From: CAIWHR01 sp963779805
Lineage (GTDB): Bacteria > Pseudomonadota > Gammaproteobacteria > Burkholderiales > Casimicrobiaceae
Assembly (NCBI GenBank): GCA_963779805.1
Contig: CAVZZN010000009.1
Location: forward strand, 62,001 to 126,000
Direction: 5' to 3'
Length of the DNA stretch: 64,000 bases
In this document: in pieces, positions 29,022-39,023 of the stretch
Layout: every line of letters begins with the position of its first letter
Position numbering within the stretch: the stretch's first letter is position 1
The notes under the pieces: generated by a model
Databases searched by the model: none
Seen by the model: only the letters and a program-made list of their open reading frames with translations
Told to the model about the DNA's origin: nothing
Program-made: the position numbers and the translations under genes

Positions 29022-29931
29022 GAGACGAAGTGGAGCGCGCACGCGCAGCGTTCGACGGCCAGCGCCACGCGGTCGAGGAGTACCGCGTCGCGACGGAGCC
29101 GTTCTATCTTCCGGTCGGCGACGAGATCGCGCTCTTCGAGGCCGCCTGGCGCGAGCGCATCCCGGTGCTGCTCAAGGGGCCGACCGGCTGCGGCAAGACG
29201 CGCTTCATCGAGCACATGTCGTGGCGGCTGGCGCAGGGCATCCCGGCGAATGCCGACGCGGACGAAGCCGACGCGACCGGCGCCGCAACGGCGCCGGCAT
29301 GCCGCTCGTGACGATCAGCTGCCACGAGGACCTCACCGCCACGGATCTCGTCGGGCGTTACCTGCTCTCGGCCGAAGGCACCGAATGGGTCGACGGGCCG
29401 CTCACGCGCGCGGTGAAGCACGGCGGCATCTGCTACCTCGACGAGGTGGTCGAGGCGCGCAAGGACACCATCGTGGTGATCCACTCGCTCACCGATCATC
29501 GCCGGCTGCTGCCGATCGAGAAGCGTGGCGAGCTCCTGCCCGCGCATCCCGACTTCCTGCTGGTGGTGTCGTACAACCCGGGCTACCAGTCGACGATCAA
29601 GGACCTGAAGCACAGCACGCGACAGCGCTTCGTCTCGATCGAGTTCGACTATCCGGCGCAGGCGCTCGAGCAGCGCATCGTCGAGCGCGAGGCCGGCGTC
29701 GCGACCGACGTCGCAGCTTCGCTTGCGCTGCTGGCGATGCAGATCCGCCACCTCGACCAGCAGAATCTGCTCGAAGGACCGAGCACGCGGCTGCTCATCT
29801 ACGCCGGCCGGCTGATCGCGCAGGGCGTCGCGCCGCGGCGCGCGGTCGACGTCGCCATCGTGCAGGCGATGACCGACGATCCGCTGCTCGCGAAGGGCAT
29901 CCGGCAGGTCGCGGAGGCGGTATTTCCCTGA
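29018..29931 (+). CDS. MoxR-family AAA+ ATPase (CbbQ/NorQ/NirQ type)
   Basis: Chaperone-like ATPase of about 304 residues. Walker A GPTGCGKT (54-61), Walker B ICYLDEVVEARKDT, sensor-type VVSYNPGYQ and arginine finger region KHSTRQRFV. Closest in style to CbbQ/NorQ/NirQ, which remodel metalloenzymes together with a VWA partner. A one-base deletion near 29298 (GCGCCGGGCATG read with one G fewer) shifts the frame within an Asp/Ala-rich loop. Starts GTG overlapping the previous stop; the VWA gene follows at once. Confidence 0.85.
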
Positions 29932-32086
29932 GGGGCTACGTCGCGCCGGGCGCACGCGCCGCCCTGCGCAGGATTGCCGAGGGCGATCGCGGCGACGCCG
30001 ATCATCGCCATCCGGGCCAATCCCTCGAAGGTGCCGCCCCGGTGCTGGGCCTGTACTACCGCGCGCTTGCGGGCCGCAACGCCGCGATCCTGCCGTACGC
30101 CAACGAGCAGGATCCGCAGCAGTACCCCGATACGCACACCACGATCCGCCTGCCCGCGCGCATCGACCGCTTCGCGTTGCAGCCGCACAACTTCGGCTGG
30201 TACAAGGTCGCGCTCACGCATCGCGCGGCGCACTACGAAGGCGGGACCTTCGCGTTCGACTTCGGGCGCGAGGCGCCGCATTTCGCGCGCCGGCTGCGTC
30301 CGGCGCGGGCCGACGCTCACGCGCTACGAGCAGGAGTCGGATCTCGAGACGTTCTTTCGCCTGTTCGCACAGCGCGAGCTCGCGATCGAGATCTTCACGC
30401 ACTGCGAGGACCTGCGTCTCGACGAGTGGCTGAAGCGGCGCTACCCGGGCCTCGCGGCCACGTTCGAGCGCGTGCAGCGTGCGGCGGCGCGCGATCGGCC
30501 CCCGTTCACGCGCCTGCAGCCGCGCGATGCGCTGGGCGAGGCGATGGTGCGCCTCACCCTGGGTGCGGACGATGCTCCCGTGCGTGCCGGCGCTGCTGCA
30601 CGAGCCGGTGCGCCAGATGCGCGAGGCGCTGCGGCCGCTCGCGCGCGTCGATGCCACCGTCGAGGATAGCGCCGAGGCCGCCATGCGCGCGTATTGCCTG
30701 GTGGTGCGCATGCCGAACCTCGAAGCGGACTACGGCGCCCCCGCGCCCGTCGATCTCGCGCGCCCTGCGATGCCGCTCGCCTGGCCCACCACGTGGCCGG
30801 AGCCCGAGCGCACGCATCTCGAAGGCGACGACGTGCTGGCGACGGCGATCGCGCCGGTGTCGTATCGCGATCGCCTCGGCTCGCGCTACACCTTCTATCG
30901 CGGCGCGGGCCCGCTCGACCAGCAGGCGATCTATCGCTTCACCGATGGCGCGCGGCCCGGCAACGCGCAGCCCGTCACCACGCTGCCGCCCTCCGGGGAC
31001 GACGACCGTCCGCTGCCGCCGCCCGAGCCGATCGCGCATGACCATCACGATCACTTCGGCGAGGACCCCGAGCACCATGCGCCCGGCGAGCTGCACAGCC
31101 ACGAGGTGTCGTCGTTCGTGTACCCGGAATGGGACCACGTGCGCGGGAGCTACCGGCGCAACTGGTGCCTCGTGCGCGAGACGCGGATCGACCCGGCGGA
31201 ATCGACGCGCTACTTCGACGAGACGCTGCAGGCCTACGGCGCCCTCGTGCCCGAGATCCGGCGCCAGATCGAGCGCCTCTCGCGCGAAGGCCTGCGCAAG
31301 GTGCACCGCATGGCGCAGGGCGACGAGCTCGACCTCGACGCGGCGATCGAGGCGATCATCGACCGTCGCGCCGGGCTCTCTCCGGCGGGCGACGTGTACG
31401 TGTCGCGGCGCAAGCTCGCCCGCGACGTGTGCGTCGCCTTCCTCGTCGACATGAGCTTCTCGACCGCGGAGCACGTCGACGAGCCGGCGGCCGGCGCGAC
31501 CGACGTCCTCGCGCTGCGCGGACGCAAGCTGCACGGCCGCAACTACCGCACGATCCTCGATCTCGAGAAGGAATCGATGGCGCTGCTCATGACGGCGCTC
31601 GAGCGGGTCGGCGACACCTACGGCATCTACTGCTTCTCCGGCTCCGGCCGCGACAACGTGCGCTTCGAGGTGCTCAAGGACCTCGACGAGCGGCTGTCCG
31701 ACCGCGTTGCCGCGCGCCTCGGCAACATGAAGCCCGTGCACACCACGCGCATGGGGCCGGCGATCCGCCACGCGATCCGCAAGCTGCGCTCGCACGAGGC
31801 GCGCACCAGGCTGCTGGTGCTGATCTCGGATGGCCGGCCGTTCGACCTCGACTACGGACAGGAATACGGCGACGGCGCCGAGATCGACTACGCCATCCAC
31901 GACACCCGCGAAGCGCTCGACGAGGCGCGTCGCGCGGACATCGCGCCGTTCGTGCTCACCATCGATCCGCAGGGCGGCGATTACCTCAAGGGCATGTGCG
32001 ACGGGCTCGGGTACGAGGTGCTCGAGGACGTCAACCAGCTGCCGGCGCGGCTGCTCGCGCTCTATCGCGGGATGACCGGAGGCTGA
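29928..32086 (+). CDS. VWA-domain protein, CbbO/NorD type, partner of the MoxR ATPase
   Basis: About 700 residues. The C-terminal von Willebrand A domain has the MIDAS metal site DMSFSTAE, with FSGSGRDNVRFE and LISDGRPFDLDY further on; the N-terminal part is the CbbO/NorD-type helical region (FFRLFAQRELAIEIFTHCED). A His-rich loop (AHDHHDHFGEDPEHH) occurs mid-protein. Frame shifts near 30310 and 30570 are inferred from frame changes within continuous homology. The start is not resolved: the frame opens at the MoxR stop codon and only CTG is available, so another shift may hide the true start. It works with the adjacent MoxR ATPase. Confidence 0.78.
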
Positions 32087-32115
32087 ACCGCGCAACGCGC
32101 ACCCGCGCGGCACCA

Positions 32116-32139
32116 TGTCCCGAACAATCGTTCGGGACA
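32116..32139 (+). terminator. Perfect 10-bp stem-loop after the MoxR/VWA operon
   Basis: TGTCCCGAAC (32116-32125), loop AATC, GTTCGGGACA (32130-32139). It lies 30 bp after the VWA stop and 76 bp before the SDR start. Terminator without a T-run, or an operator for the downstream operon. Confidence 0.5.
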
Positions 32140-32214
32140 ATCGGAATGGCCGGACCTCGACCGCGCCGCGCGCTCGGGGCATGATTCGCCGATCCGTCAC
32201 ACCGAGGAATGCTC

Positions 32215-33007
32215 ATGCCAGCACCAACGTCATCGCCCCCGCGTTGCCGTCGTCACCGGCGGCGCCCGCGGCATCGGCCTCGCCGTAGCGCGCTGGTTCC
32301 TCGCCCACGGGCATCGCGTGGCCCTGCTCGACATCGATCGGGAAACGCTCGAGAAGACCGACGCCGCGCTCGCCGACCCGCAGCGGGTGCTCGCCCTGCA
32401 CTGCGACGTCTCGAAGCCCGACCAGGTCCAGGCGTCGGTGCGCAGGATCATGGAGCGGTTCGGGCGCATCGATGCGCTGATCAACAACGCGGGCGTCGCG
32501 GTGTTCAAGCCGCTGCTGGAAACCACGTTCGAGGAGTGGCGGTTCGTGCTCGGCACGAACCTCGACGGCGTGTTCATCTGCACCCAGCTGTGCGCACCCG
32601 AAATGCGCAAGACGGGCGGCGGCAGCGTCGTCAACATCGCCTCGATCTCGGGTCTGCGCGGCAGCACGCTGCGCGTCGCGTACGGCACCAGCAAGGCGGC
32701 CGTGATGCATCTCACGAAGCAGCAGGCCGTCGAGCTGGGCAACGTCGGCATCCGCGTCAACGCGATCGCGCCGGGGCCGATCGACACCGAGATGGCCAAG
32801 CTCGTGCACAGCGCCGCCATCCGGGCGGACTATCACGACGCGATTCCGCTCAATCGCTACGGCACGACGGAAGAAGTCGCCGAAGCGGTCGGGTTCCTGT
32901 GCAGCCCCGCCGCGTCGTACGTGAACGGCCAGGTCATCGCGGTCGACGGCGGCTTCGATGCGGCCGGCATCGGACTGCCGACGTTGCGGCGGCCCGCGCC
33001 AGGGTGA
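32215..33007 (+). CDS. Short-chain dehydrogenase/reductase (SDR)
   Basis: NAD(P)-dependent oxidoreductase of 263 residues. Cofactor motif VTGGARGIG, NNAG, catalytic Ser-Tyr-Lys in NIASISG and YGTSKAA, and APGPIDTEMAK. A one-base insertion in a run of C near 32241 separates the first ten codons from the rest; removing one C restores MPAPTSSPRVAVVTGG. Shine-Dalgarno GAGGA lies 7 bp before the ATG. First gene of a group with dehydrogenase E1 subunits, a second SDR and a TRAP transporter. Substrate not readable. Confidence 0.85.
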
Positions 33008-33133
33008 TGCGCACGACCCGAGCGCCGTATCGGGCTTGCATGGCGGTGGTCCGAAGCCATGGCCTCGCGGTGCTCGGGTGGCCCCCTGCCCTCGGGATGC
33101 GCTACCATTGCGCTTCGACTTTTGCCCGCCGCC

Positions 33134-34207
33134 ATGCAGCACATCCCACGAGGCGCGCCCACTGCAGGGGCGGCCCACCCGAACGACGCAACCTCGCGCC
33201 CGACGTCCCGCCTTCTCGCCCTCTACCGCACGATGGCGCGCATCCGCGCCTTCGAGAATGCGGCCGAGGTCGCGAGCCAGGGCGGCGTGCAGGCGTGGGG
33301 ACTGTCCACCTCCGCCAAGCCGGCGCTCGTGCGCGGGCCGCTGCATCTGTCGACCGGCCAGGAGGCCGTGGCGACGGGCGTGTGCGCGAACCTGCAGCGC
33401 GCCGATCTGCTCACCTCGACCCATCGCGGCCATGGCCACACCCTCGCGAAGGGCGCCGACGTGAAGCGCATGATGGCCGAGCTCTTCGGCCGCGCGACCG
33501 GCACGAACAAGGGCAAGGGCGGCTCGATGCACATCGCCGACTTCGGCGTGGGCATGCTCGGCGCCAACGGCGTCGTCGCAGCCGGCATGCCGATCGCCGT
33601 CGGTGCCGCGCATGCGCTGAAGATCCAGCGGCGCGCGGAGATCGTCGCGTGCTTCTTCGGCGATGGCGCGGTCAATCGCGGGCCGTTCCTCGAGGCGCTC
33701 AACTGGGCGGTCGTGTATCGCCTGCCCGTGCTGTTCGTGTGCGAGGACAACCGCATCTCGGCCACCACCCCCACGGGGCCGATGACGGGCGGCGCCGGTG
33801 CGAGCGCGCGTGCGCAAAGCATCGGCGTGCCCGGAGAGAAGGTCGACGGCAACGACGTGGAAATCGTCGACGCGACGGCGGCACGCCTGCTGACTGAAGT
33901 GCGCTCCGGTGCGGGCCCGCGCTTCCTGCACGCGGTCACGTATCGGTTCAAGGGCCACGTCTCGGTCGATCCGGGCGCGTACCGCGACCAGGCGGAGGTC
34001 GCGCGGGCGATGGAATCGGATCCGCTGCGCCTCGCCCGCGACAAGCTCGTCGCGCGCGGCGTTGCAGCGAGCGACGTGAGCGCGATCGACGCGGCGGCGA
34101 AGGCCGAGATCGACGAGGCGCTCGCGCAAGCCGAGGCGGCGCCGTGGCCCGATCCGGCCGAGGCGTACACGGACGTCCAGAACGTCGGAGCCGGCCAATG
34201 GCGGTGA
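33134..34207 (+). CDS. Thiamine-dependent dehydrogenase E1 component, alpha subunit (AcoA/PdhA-like)
   Basis: 357 residues. TPP-binding motif begins GDGAVNRGPFLEALNWA and ends with the N of CEDNRIS; GKGGSMHIAD is the usual segment of acetoin/pyruvate dehydrogenase E1 alpha. It would decarboxylate a 2-oxo acid or cleave acetoin, passing the acyl group to a lipoyl E2. No E2 or E3 gene follows in this window. Internal ATG chosen where homology starts. It overlaps the beta gene by 10 bp. Confidence 0.85.
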   Translation: MQHIPRGAPTAGAAHPNDATSRPTSRLLALYRTMARIRAFENAAEVASQGGVQAWGLSTSAKPALVRGPLHLSTGQEAVATGVCANLQRADLLTSTHRGHGHTLAKGADVKRMMAELFGRATGTNKGKGGSMHIADFGVGMLGANGVVAAGMPIAVGAAHALKIQRRAEIVACFFGDGAVNRGPFLEALNWAVVYRLPVLFVCEDNRISATTPTGPMTGGAGASARAQSIGVPGEKVDGNDVEIVDATAARLLTEVRSGAGPRFLHAVTYRFKGHVSVDPGAYRDQAEVARAMESDPLRLARDKLVARGVAASDVSAIDAAAKAEIDEALAQAEAAPWPDPAEAYTDVQNVGAGQWR

Positions 34208-35190
34208 TGAACTACTCGCTCGCCGCGGCGACCGCGCTCGCCGAAGCCATGGACGCCGATCCGTGCGTGGTTGCGCTCGGCGAGGATCTCGGGCGCGGCG
34301 GCATCTTCGCGCAGTACCGCGGACTGCAGCAGCGATTCGGCGCCGACCGCGTGATCGACACCCCGATCTCCGAATCCACGATCATGGGTGCCGCAGTGGG
34401 CATGGCGCTCGCGGGCTTGCGGCCGGTGGTCGAGATGCGCGTCGTGGACTTCGCCGTGTGCGCCATGGACGAGCTCGTGAACCAGGCCGCGAAGAACCGC
34501 TTCATGTTCGGCGGCCAGGGTCGCGTTCCGCTGGTGATCCGCATGCCCATCGGCTTGTGGACCGCGTCGGCCGCGCAGCACTCGCAGTCGCTCGAAGCCT
34601 GGTTCACGCACATTCCGGGTCTCGTGGTCGTCGCGCCGGCCGCGCCGGACGACAACTACGGGCTGCTCGCGAGCGCGCTCGAGTCGGGCGATCCCGTCGT
34701 GTACCTCGAGCACAAGGAGTTGTGGGGGCTCGAAGGCGAGGTCGAACCGGGCACCCGCGTGCCGCTCGGCCGTGCCCGCGTCCTGCGCGAAGGCGACGAC
34801 GTCACCATCGTGTCGTGGTCGAAAGCCGTGACGACGTGCGTGGCCGCGGCCGCAGAGCTCGCCGGCGCGGGCATTCGTGCGGAAGTGATCGACCTGCGCA
34901 CGCTCTGGCCGTGGGACCGCGATACCGTGCTCGGCTCGGTGGGCCGCACGAAGCGGCTCCTCGTCGTGCACGAAGCGGTCCAGGTCGGCGGGTTCGGTGC
35001 CGAGATCGCTGCGGCAACCGCGGAAGCCACGGGCTGCCGCATTCGTCGCCTCGGCGCGCCACGCATTCCCTCCGGGTATGCGACGCCGCTCGAGAACGAG
35101 TCGCGGGTGACCGCAGCGGCTGTCGTGCAGGCCGCGACGGAGCTCGCGCGCGCGGCGGACAGCGCGCGCGCCGCCGGCGCGACCCGCTGA
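34198..35190 (+). CDS. Thiamine-dependent dehydrogenase E1 component, beta subunit (AcoB/PdhB-like)
   Basis: 330 residues. Transketolase-type pyrimidine and C-terminal domains: GEDLGRGGIFAQYRGLQQRFG, DTPISESTIMGAAVGMALAGLRPV, AAQHSQSLEAWF with the catalytic-site His, and VIDLRTLWPWD. Partner of the preceding alpha subunit; the genes overlap by 10 bp. The acetoin-dehydrogenase or branched-chain-type substrate cannot be distinguished by eye. Confidence 0.87.
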   Translation: MAVMNYSLAAATALAEAMDADPCVVALGEDLGRGGIFAQYRGLQQRFGADRVIDTPISESTIMGAAVGMALAGLRPVVEMRVVDFAVCAMDELVNQAAKNRFMFGGQGRVPLVIRMPIGLWTASAAQHSQSLEAWFTHIPGLVVVAPAAPDDNYGLLASALESGDPVVYLEHKELWGLEGEVEPGTRVPLGRARVLREGDDVTIVSWSKAVTTCVAAAAELAGAGIRAEVIDLRTLWPWDRDTVLGSVGRTKRLLVVHEAVQVGGFGAEIAAATAEATGCRIRRLGAPRIPSGYATPLENESRVTAAAVVQAATELARAADSARAAGATR

Positions 35191-35203
35191 GGAGGGCACG
35201 GCC

Positions 35204-35942
35204 ATGGCGCGCGCGAGAACCGCAATCGTGACGGGTGCCGCGAGCGGCATCGGCGCGGCCACCGTGCGCGTGCTGCATGCGCAGGGCTATCGCGTCGCCT
35301 GCGTCGATCGCAACGGGCCGGGTGTGCGCGCCGTCGCTGCGGCCGCAGGCTCCGGGCATCTCGCGATCGAGCTCGACGTGGCCGACGAGACGGCCATCGG
35401 CGAAAGCGTTTGCCGACGCGGTCGCAACGCTGGGCGGCCTCGACGCGCTGGTGACGAGCGCAGGGGTGGCCGACATGACGGCGTTCATGGACCTCGACGC
35501 TGCAACGTTCCGACGCGTGTACGACGACAACGTGGTCGGCACGTTCCTCTCGATGCGCGAAGCGGCGAAGCACATGGCACCGGGCGGGCGCATCTGCACG
35601 GTGGCGAGCGTCGCGGGGTTGCGCGGCGGCGGCCTGTCCGGCACGGCGGCCTATGCGGCGAGCAAGGGCGCCGTGCTGGCGCTCACCAAGAATGCCGCCC
35701 GCTCGCTTGCCGAGCGCGGCATCGCGGTCAACACCGTCGCGCCCGGCGCGACCATCACGCCGATGATCGCGCACGTGTTCGCGAACGAGGCGCATCGCCG
35801 CCGCGTGGAGTCCATGAGCGCGATGAATCGCGCGGCCGAGCCCGAGGAGATTGCCCGCGTGATCGCGTTCCTCGTCTCGCCCGAGTCGTCCTACGTCGAC
35901 GGCGCAACCTTCGTCGCCGACGGCGGGCTGTGCATGTACTGA
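35204..35942 (+). CDS. Short-chain dehydrogenase/reductase (SDR), second copy
   Basis: 245 residues after removing one inserted G near 35403 (ATCGCGAAAGCG read ATCGGCGAAAGCG). Motifs: VTGAASGIG for NAD(P), TSAGVAD, catalytic ASVAGLRGG plus YAASKGA, and VAPGATITPMI. Begins 14 bp after the E1 beta stop with a GAGGAGGGCACGGCC-type leader, so it is in the same operon. Substrate unknown. Confidence 0.85.
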
Positions 35943-36023
35943 TCCGTTCGGCGTGCCGCGCATCCGCTCGCTCCCGCATCGCCCGCATCACCGCCCCGAC
36001 AACACCTACGAGGAGACAGCACC

Positions 36024-37040
36024 ATGACGATCGATCGCCGCAAGTTCGTGCAAGCCGTCGGTGGCGCCACCGCGCTCGCCGTCCTGCCCGCCCGGCCCAC
36101 CTTCGCGCAAGCCGCCGAGTTCCAGCTGAAGTGGGCGAACAACATTCCCGCCACGCATCCCAGCACGATCCGGGTGAAGGAAGCCGCCGAGAAGATCAAG
36201 GCCGAGACCAAGGGCCGGGTCGACATCCAGGTCTTTCCGAACAATCAGCTCGGCGGCGACACCGACATGCTCTCGCAGGTCCGGTCCGGCGCGATCGACT
36301 TCTTCCCGCTCTCGGGCCTCATCCTGCAGACGCTGGTCCCGCTCGCGGGCATCAACGGGATCGCGTTTGCGTTCAAGGATTACGGCGCCGTCTGGTCCGC
36401 GATGGACGGCGATCTCGGCGCGTTCGTGCGCGAGGCCAACGCCAAGGTCGGGCTGCACACGTTCGACAAGTGCCTCGACAACGGCTATCGCAACATCACG
36501 TCGTCGACGAAGCCGATCAACACGCCCGACGACCTCAAGGGCTTCAAGATCCGCGTTCCGGTGAGCCCGTTGTGGACGTCGATGTTCAAGGCGTTCGGAT
36601 CGGCGCCCGCGAGCATCAACTTCAACGAGGTGTACTCCGCGCTGCAGACGAAGGTGGTCGAAGGCCAGGAGAATCCGCTGTCGATCATCCAGATCGCCAA
36701 GCTCTACGAAGTCCAGAAGTACTGCTCGATGACCGAGCACATGTGGGACGGCCAGTGGGTGCTCGCGAACGGCAGGATGTGGAACGGCCTGCCGAAGGAC
36801 ATCCAGGCGATCATCACCCGCAACGTGAACGAGGCGGTGGTGAAGCAGCGCGACGACATGGCCAAGCTCAACACTTCGCTCGAAGCCGACCTCAAGTCGA
36901 AGGGGATGATCTTCAATCATCCCGACAAGAACCTCTTCCGCGCGACGCTCACCAAGGCCGGCTTCTACCAGGAGTGGAAGGGCAAGTTCGGCCCCGAAGC
37001 CTGGGCGAAGCTCGAGAAATACTCGGGCAAGCTCGCCTGA
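36024..37040 (+). CDS. dctP: TRAP transporter solute-binding protein, DctP type
   Basis: Periplasmic receptor of a tripartite ATP-independent importer, 338 residues. Tat-style signal MTIDRRKFVQAVGGATAL ends at AQA. Family landmarks: WANNIPATHPSTIRVKEAAEKIKAETKGR, FPNNQLGGDTDMLSQVRSGAIDF, and the ligand-arginine segment GFKIRVPVSPLW. Good AGGAG ribosome site before the ATG. A perfect stem-loop separates it from the membrane gene. Ligand is probably an organic acid anion. Confidence 0.9.
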   Translation: MTIDRRKFVQAVGGATALAVLPARPTFAQAAEFQLKWANNIPATHPSTIRVKEAAEKIKAETKGRVDIQVFPNNQLGGDTDMLSQVRSGAIDFFPLSGLILQTLVPLAGINGIAFAFKDYGAVWSAMDGDLGAFVREANAKVGLHTFDKCLDNGYRNITSSTKPINTPDDLKGFKIRVPVSPLWTSMFKAFGSAPASINFNEVYSALQTKVVEGQENPLSIIQIAKLYEVQKYCSMTEHMWDGQWVLANGRMWNGLPKDIQAIITRNVNEAVVKQRDDMAKLNTSLEADLKSKGMIFNHPDKNLFRATLTKAGFYQEWKGKFGPEAWAKLEKYSGKLA

Positions 37041-37055
37041 ACCGCCTGCGAGGGC

Positions 37056-37080
37056 CCGCCGAAGACCCGTTCTTCGGCGG
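37056..37080 (+). terminator. Perfect 10-bp stem-loop between TRAP receptor and membrane genes
   Basis: CCGCCGAAGA (37056-37065), loop CCCGT, TCTTCGGCGG (37071-37080), placed between the dctP stop and the start of the fused permease. Same placement as the hairpins after the binding protein at 2063. Likely stabilises or limits read-through so the receptor is made in excess. Confidence 0.6.
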
Positions 37081-37083
37081 CTG

Positions 37084-38976
37084 ATGCGCGCCCCGCGCGC
37101 GCATCACCCCCCTCCCGCGCCCGCGATGGAAGCTGTCCCGCCCCTCGGCATCCGCGTCCGCTTTCCGCGGCTCGATCGCGTGCTCGCGCTCGTCACCGAG
37201 GTGCCGGCGGCGGTGCTGGTCGTGCTGGAGATCGTGATCCTGTTCTCCGGCGTCGTAGCGCGCTACGGGCTGAATCGGCCGCTCACGTGGTCCGACGAGC
37301 TCGCGTCGGTGCTCTTCCTCTGGCTCGCCATGCTCGGCGCGGTGATCGCCCTTCGCCGCGGCGAGCACATGCGTCTCACCACCTTCGTGGGCATGCTGAA
37401 GCCCGCGTCGCGCGCGTGGGTCGAAACGTTCGGTGCGCTGGTCGTCATCGTGTTCGTGCTGCTGCTGCTCGGCCCGGCGTGGACCTACGTCGAGGACCAG
37501 TGGGCCATCGTCACGCCCGCGCTCGAGATCCACGATGCGCTGCGCGTGGCGGCCATCGGCGTGGGTGCCGTGCTGATGATGGTGATCGCGCTCGCCCGTC
37601 TTGCCGATCGCGCGCAGGTGCGCCACGTCGCATGGGGCGTGGCCCTGCTCGCGATCGTGGTTGCGTTGCTGTGGCTTGCGCGCCCGTTGCTCGCCACGCT
37701 GGGCAACGTCAACCTCGTGCTGTTCTTCGTCGTCCTCGTCGCGGTGCTGGTCGCGCTCGGGGTGCCGATCGCCTTCGTGTTCGGTCTCGCCACCATGGCG
37801 TACCTCGCGCTCACGACGCGCACGCCGCTCACCATCGTCACGAGTCGCATGGACGAGGGCATGTCCACGCTGATCCTGCTCTCGGTGCCGCTGTTCGTGT
37901 TCCTGGGGGTGCTGATCGAGGTGACCGGCCTCGCGCGCGCGATGGTCGATTTCCTGGCGTCGCTGCTCGGTCACGTGCGCGGCGGCTTGCAGTACGTGCT
38001 GCTCGGCGCGATGTATCTCGTGTCGGGCATCTCCGGCTCGAAGGCGGCGGACATGGCAGCCGTCGCGCCCGCGCTCTTCCCGGAGATGAAGCGGCGCGGC
38101 GCGCACGAGGGCGACCTCATCGCCCTGCTCTCGGCGTCGGGCGCGATGTCGGAGACGATCCCGCCGTCGCTGGTGCTGATCACCATCGGGTCCGTGACGG
38201 GCGTTTCGATCGCCGCGCTGTTCACGGGCGGGCTGCTGCCCGCGCTCGTCGGCATGATCGCGCTCGGGGTGGTGGTGTTCTTCCGCACGAGGCGGGAGGA
38301 CACCTCGCGCGTGACGAAGGCGTCCGGGGCGACGATCGCGCGGACGTTCGCGGTCGCCCTGCCGGCATTGGCGCTGCCCTTCGTGATCCGCACGGTCGTG
38401 GTCGAGGGCGTGGCCACCGCGACCGAAGTCTCGACGGTGGGCGTCGTCTACACGCTCATCGCCGGCATCTTCATCTACCGCCAGTTCGACGTGCGCCGCA
38501 TGATGCCGCTGCTCGTCGACACCGCCGCGCTGTCCGGCGCGATCCTGCTGATCATCGGCTGCGCCACGGCCATGGCCTGGGCGCTCACGCAATCGGGATT
38601 CTCCCGCCAGCTCGTGGCGATCATGCAGGCGATGCCGGGCGGTCACGCCGGATTCATGGCGATCTCGGTGGTCGCCTTCGTGATCCTCGGCAGCGTGCTG
38701 GAAGGCATTCCCGCGATCGTGCTCTTCGGGCCGCTGCTGTTCCCGGTCGCGCGCGCGCTCGGGGTGCACGAGGTGCACTACGCGATGGTCGTCATCTTCG
38801 CGATGGGCCTTGGCCTCTTCGCGCCGCCGTTCGGCGTCGGCTTCTATGCCGCGTGCGCGATCGGCAAGGTGTCGCCGGATCTCGCGATGCGGCGGGTGTG
38901 GGTCTATCTCGGCGCGCTGTTCGTCGCGCTCGTGATCATCGCCGCCGTGCCCTGGCTGTCGGTCGGATTCCTCTGA
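37084..38976 (+). CDS. TRAP transporter fused small and large membrane subunits (DctQM)
   Basis: 630 residues, sodium-driven importer. The N-terminal 170 residues are DctQ-like (four helices, LNRPLTWSDELASVLFLWLAMLGA), the rest DctM-like (LGVPIAFVFGLATMAYLAL, SVPLFVFLGVLIEVTGLARAMVDF, GISGSKAADMAAVAPALFPEM, SGAMSETIPPSL, FAPPFGVGFYAACA). Fusion of Q and M is common in one TRAP subgroup. Start could be this ATG or one 42 bp later. A tandem palindrome element begins directly after the stop. Confidence 0.9.
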   Translation: MRAPRAHHPPPAPAMEAVPPLGIRVRFPRLDRVLALVTEVPAAVLVVLEIVILFSGVVARYGLNRPLTWSDELASVLFLWLAMLGAVIALRRGEHMRLTTFVGMLKPASRAWVETFGALVVIVFVLLLLGPAWTYVEDQWAIVTPALEIHDALRVAAIGVGAVLMMVIALARLADRAQVRHVAWGVALLAIVVALLWLARPLLATLGNVNLVLFFVVLVAVLVALGVPIAFVFGLATMAYLALTTRTPLTIVTSRMDEGMSTLILLSVPLFVFLGVLIEVTGLARAMVDFLASLLGHVRGGLQYVLLGAMYLVSGISGSKAADMAAVAPALFPEMKRRGAHEGDLIALLSASGAMSETIPPSLVLITIGSVTGVSIAALFTGGLLPALVGMIALGVVVFFRTRREDTSRVTKASGATIARTFAVALPALALPFVIRTVVVEGVATATEVSTVGVVYTLIAGIFIYRQFDVRRMMPLLVDTAALSGAILLIIGCATAMAWALTQSGFSRQLVAIMQAMPGGHAGFMAISVVAFVILGSVLEGIPAIVLFGPLLFPVARALGVHEVHYAMVVIFAMGLGLFAPPFGVGFYAACAIGKVSPDLAMRRVWVYLGALFVALVIIAAVPWLSVGFL

Positions 38977-38978
38977 CC

Positions 38979-39018
38979 CACCCCGTTACTCTGAGTAATT
39001 ACTCTGAGTAACGGGGTG
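38979..39018. repeat. Tandem 13-bp palindromes forming a 40-bp inverted repeat, locus 3
   Basis: Two exact tandem copies of TTACTCTGAGTAA (38986-38998 and 38999-39011), flanked by CACCCCG and CGGGGTG. Because each unit is itself palindromic the whole 40 bp is an inverted repeat with one mismatch in each unit centre. It fills the gap between the convergent TRAP and ABC permease genes and could end transcription from both sides. Confidence 0.8.
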
Positions 39019-39023
39019 CGGCG

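Noticed and set aside
38979..39018. CRISPR-like or IS terminal repeats
   Set aside because: Units are contiguous palindromes without spacers, and no transposase, cas gene or target duplication is present nearby.
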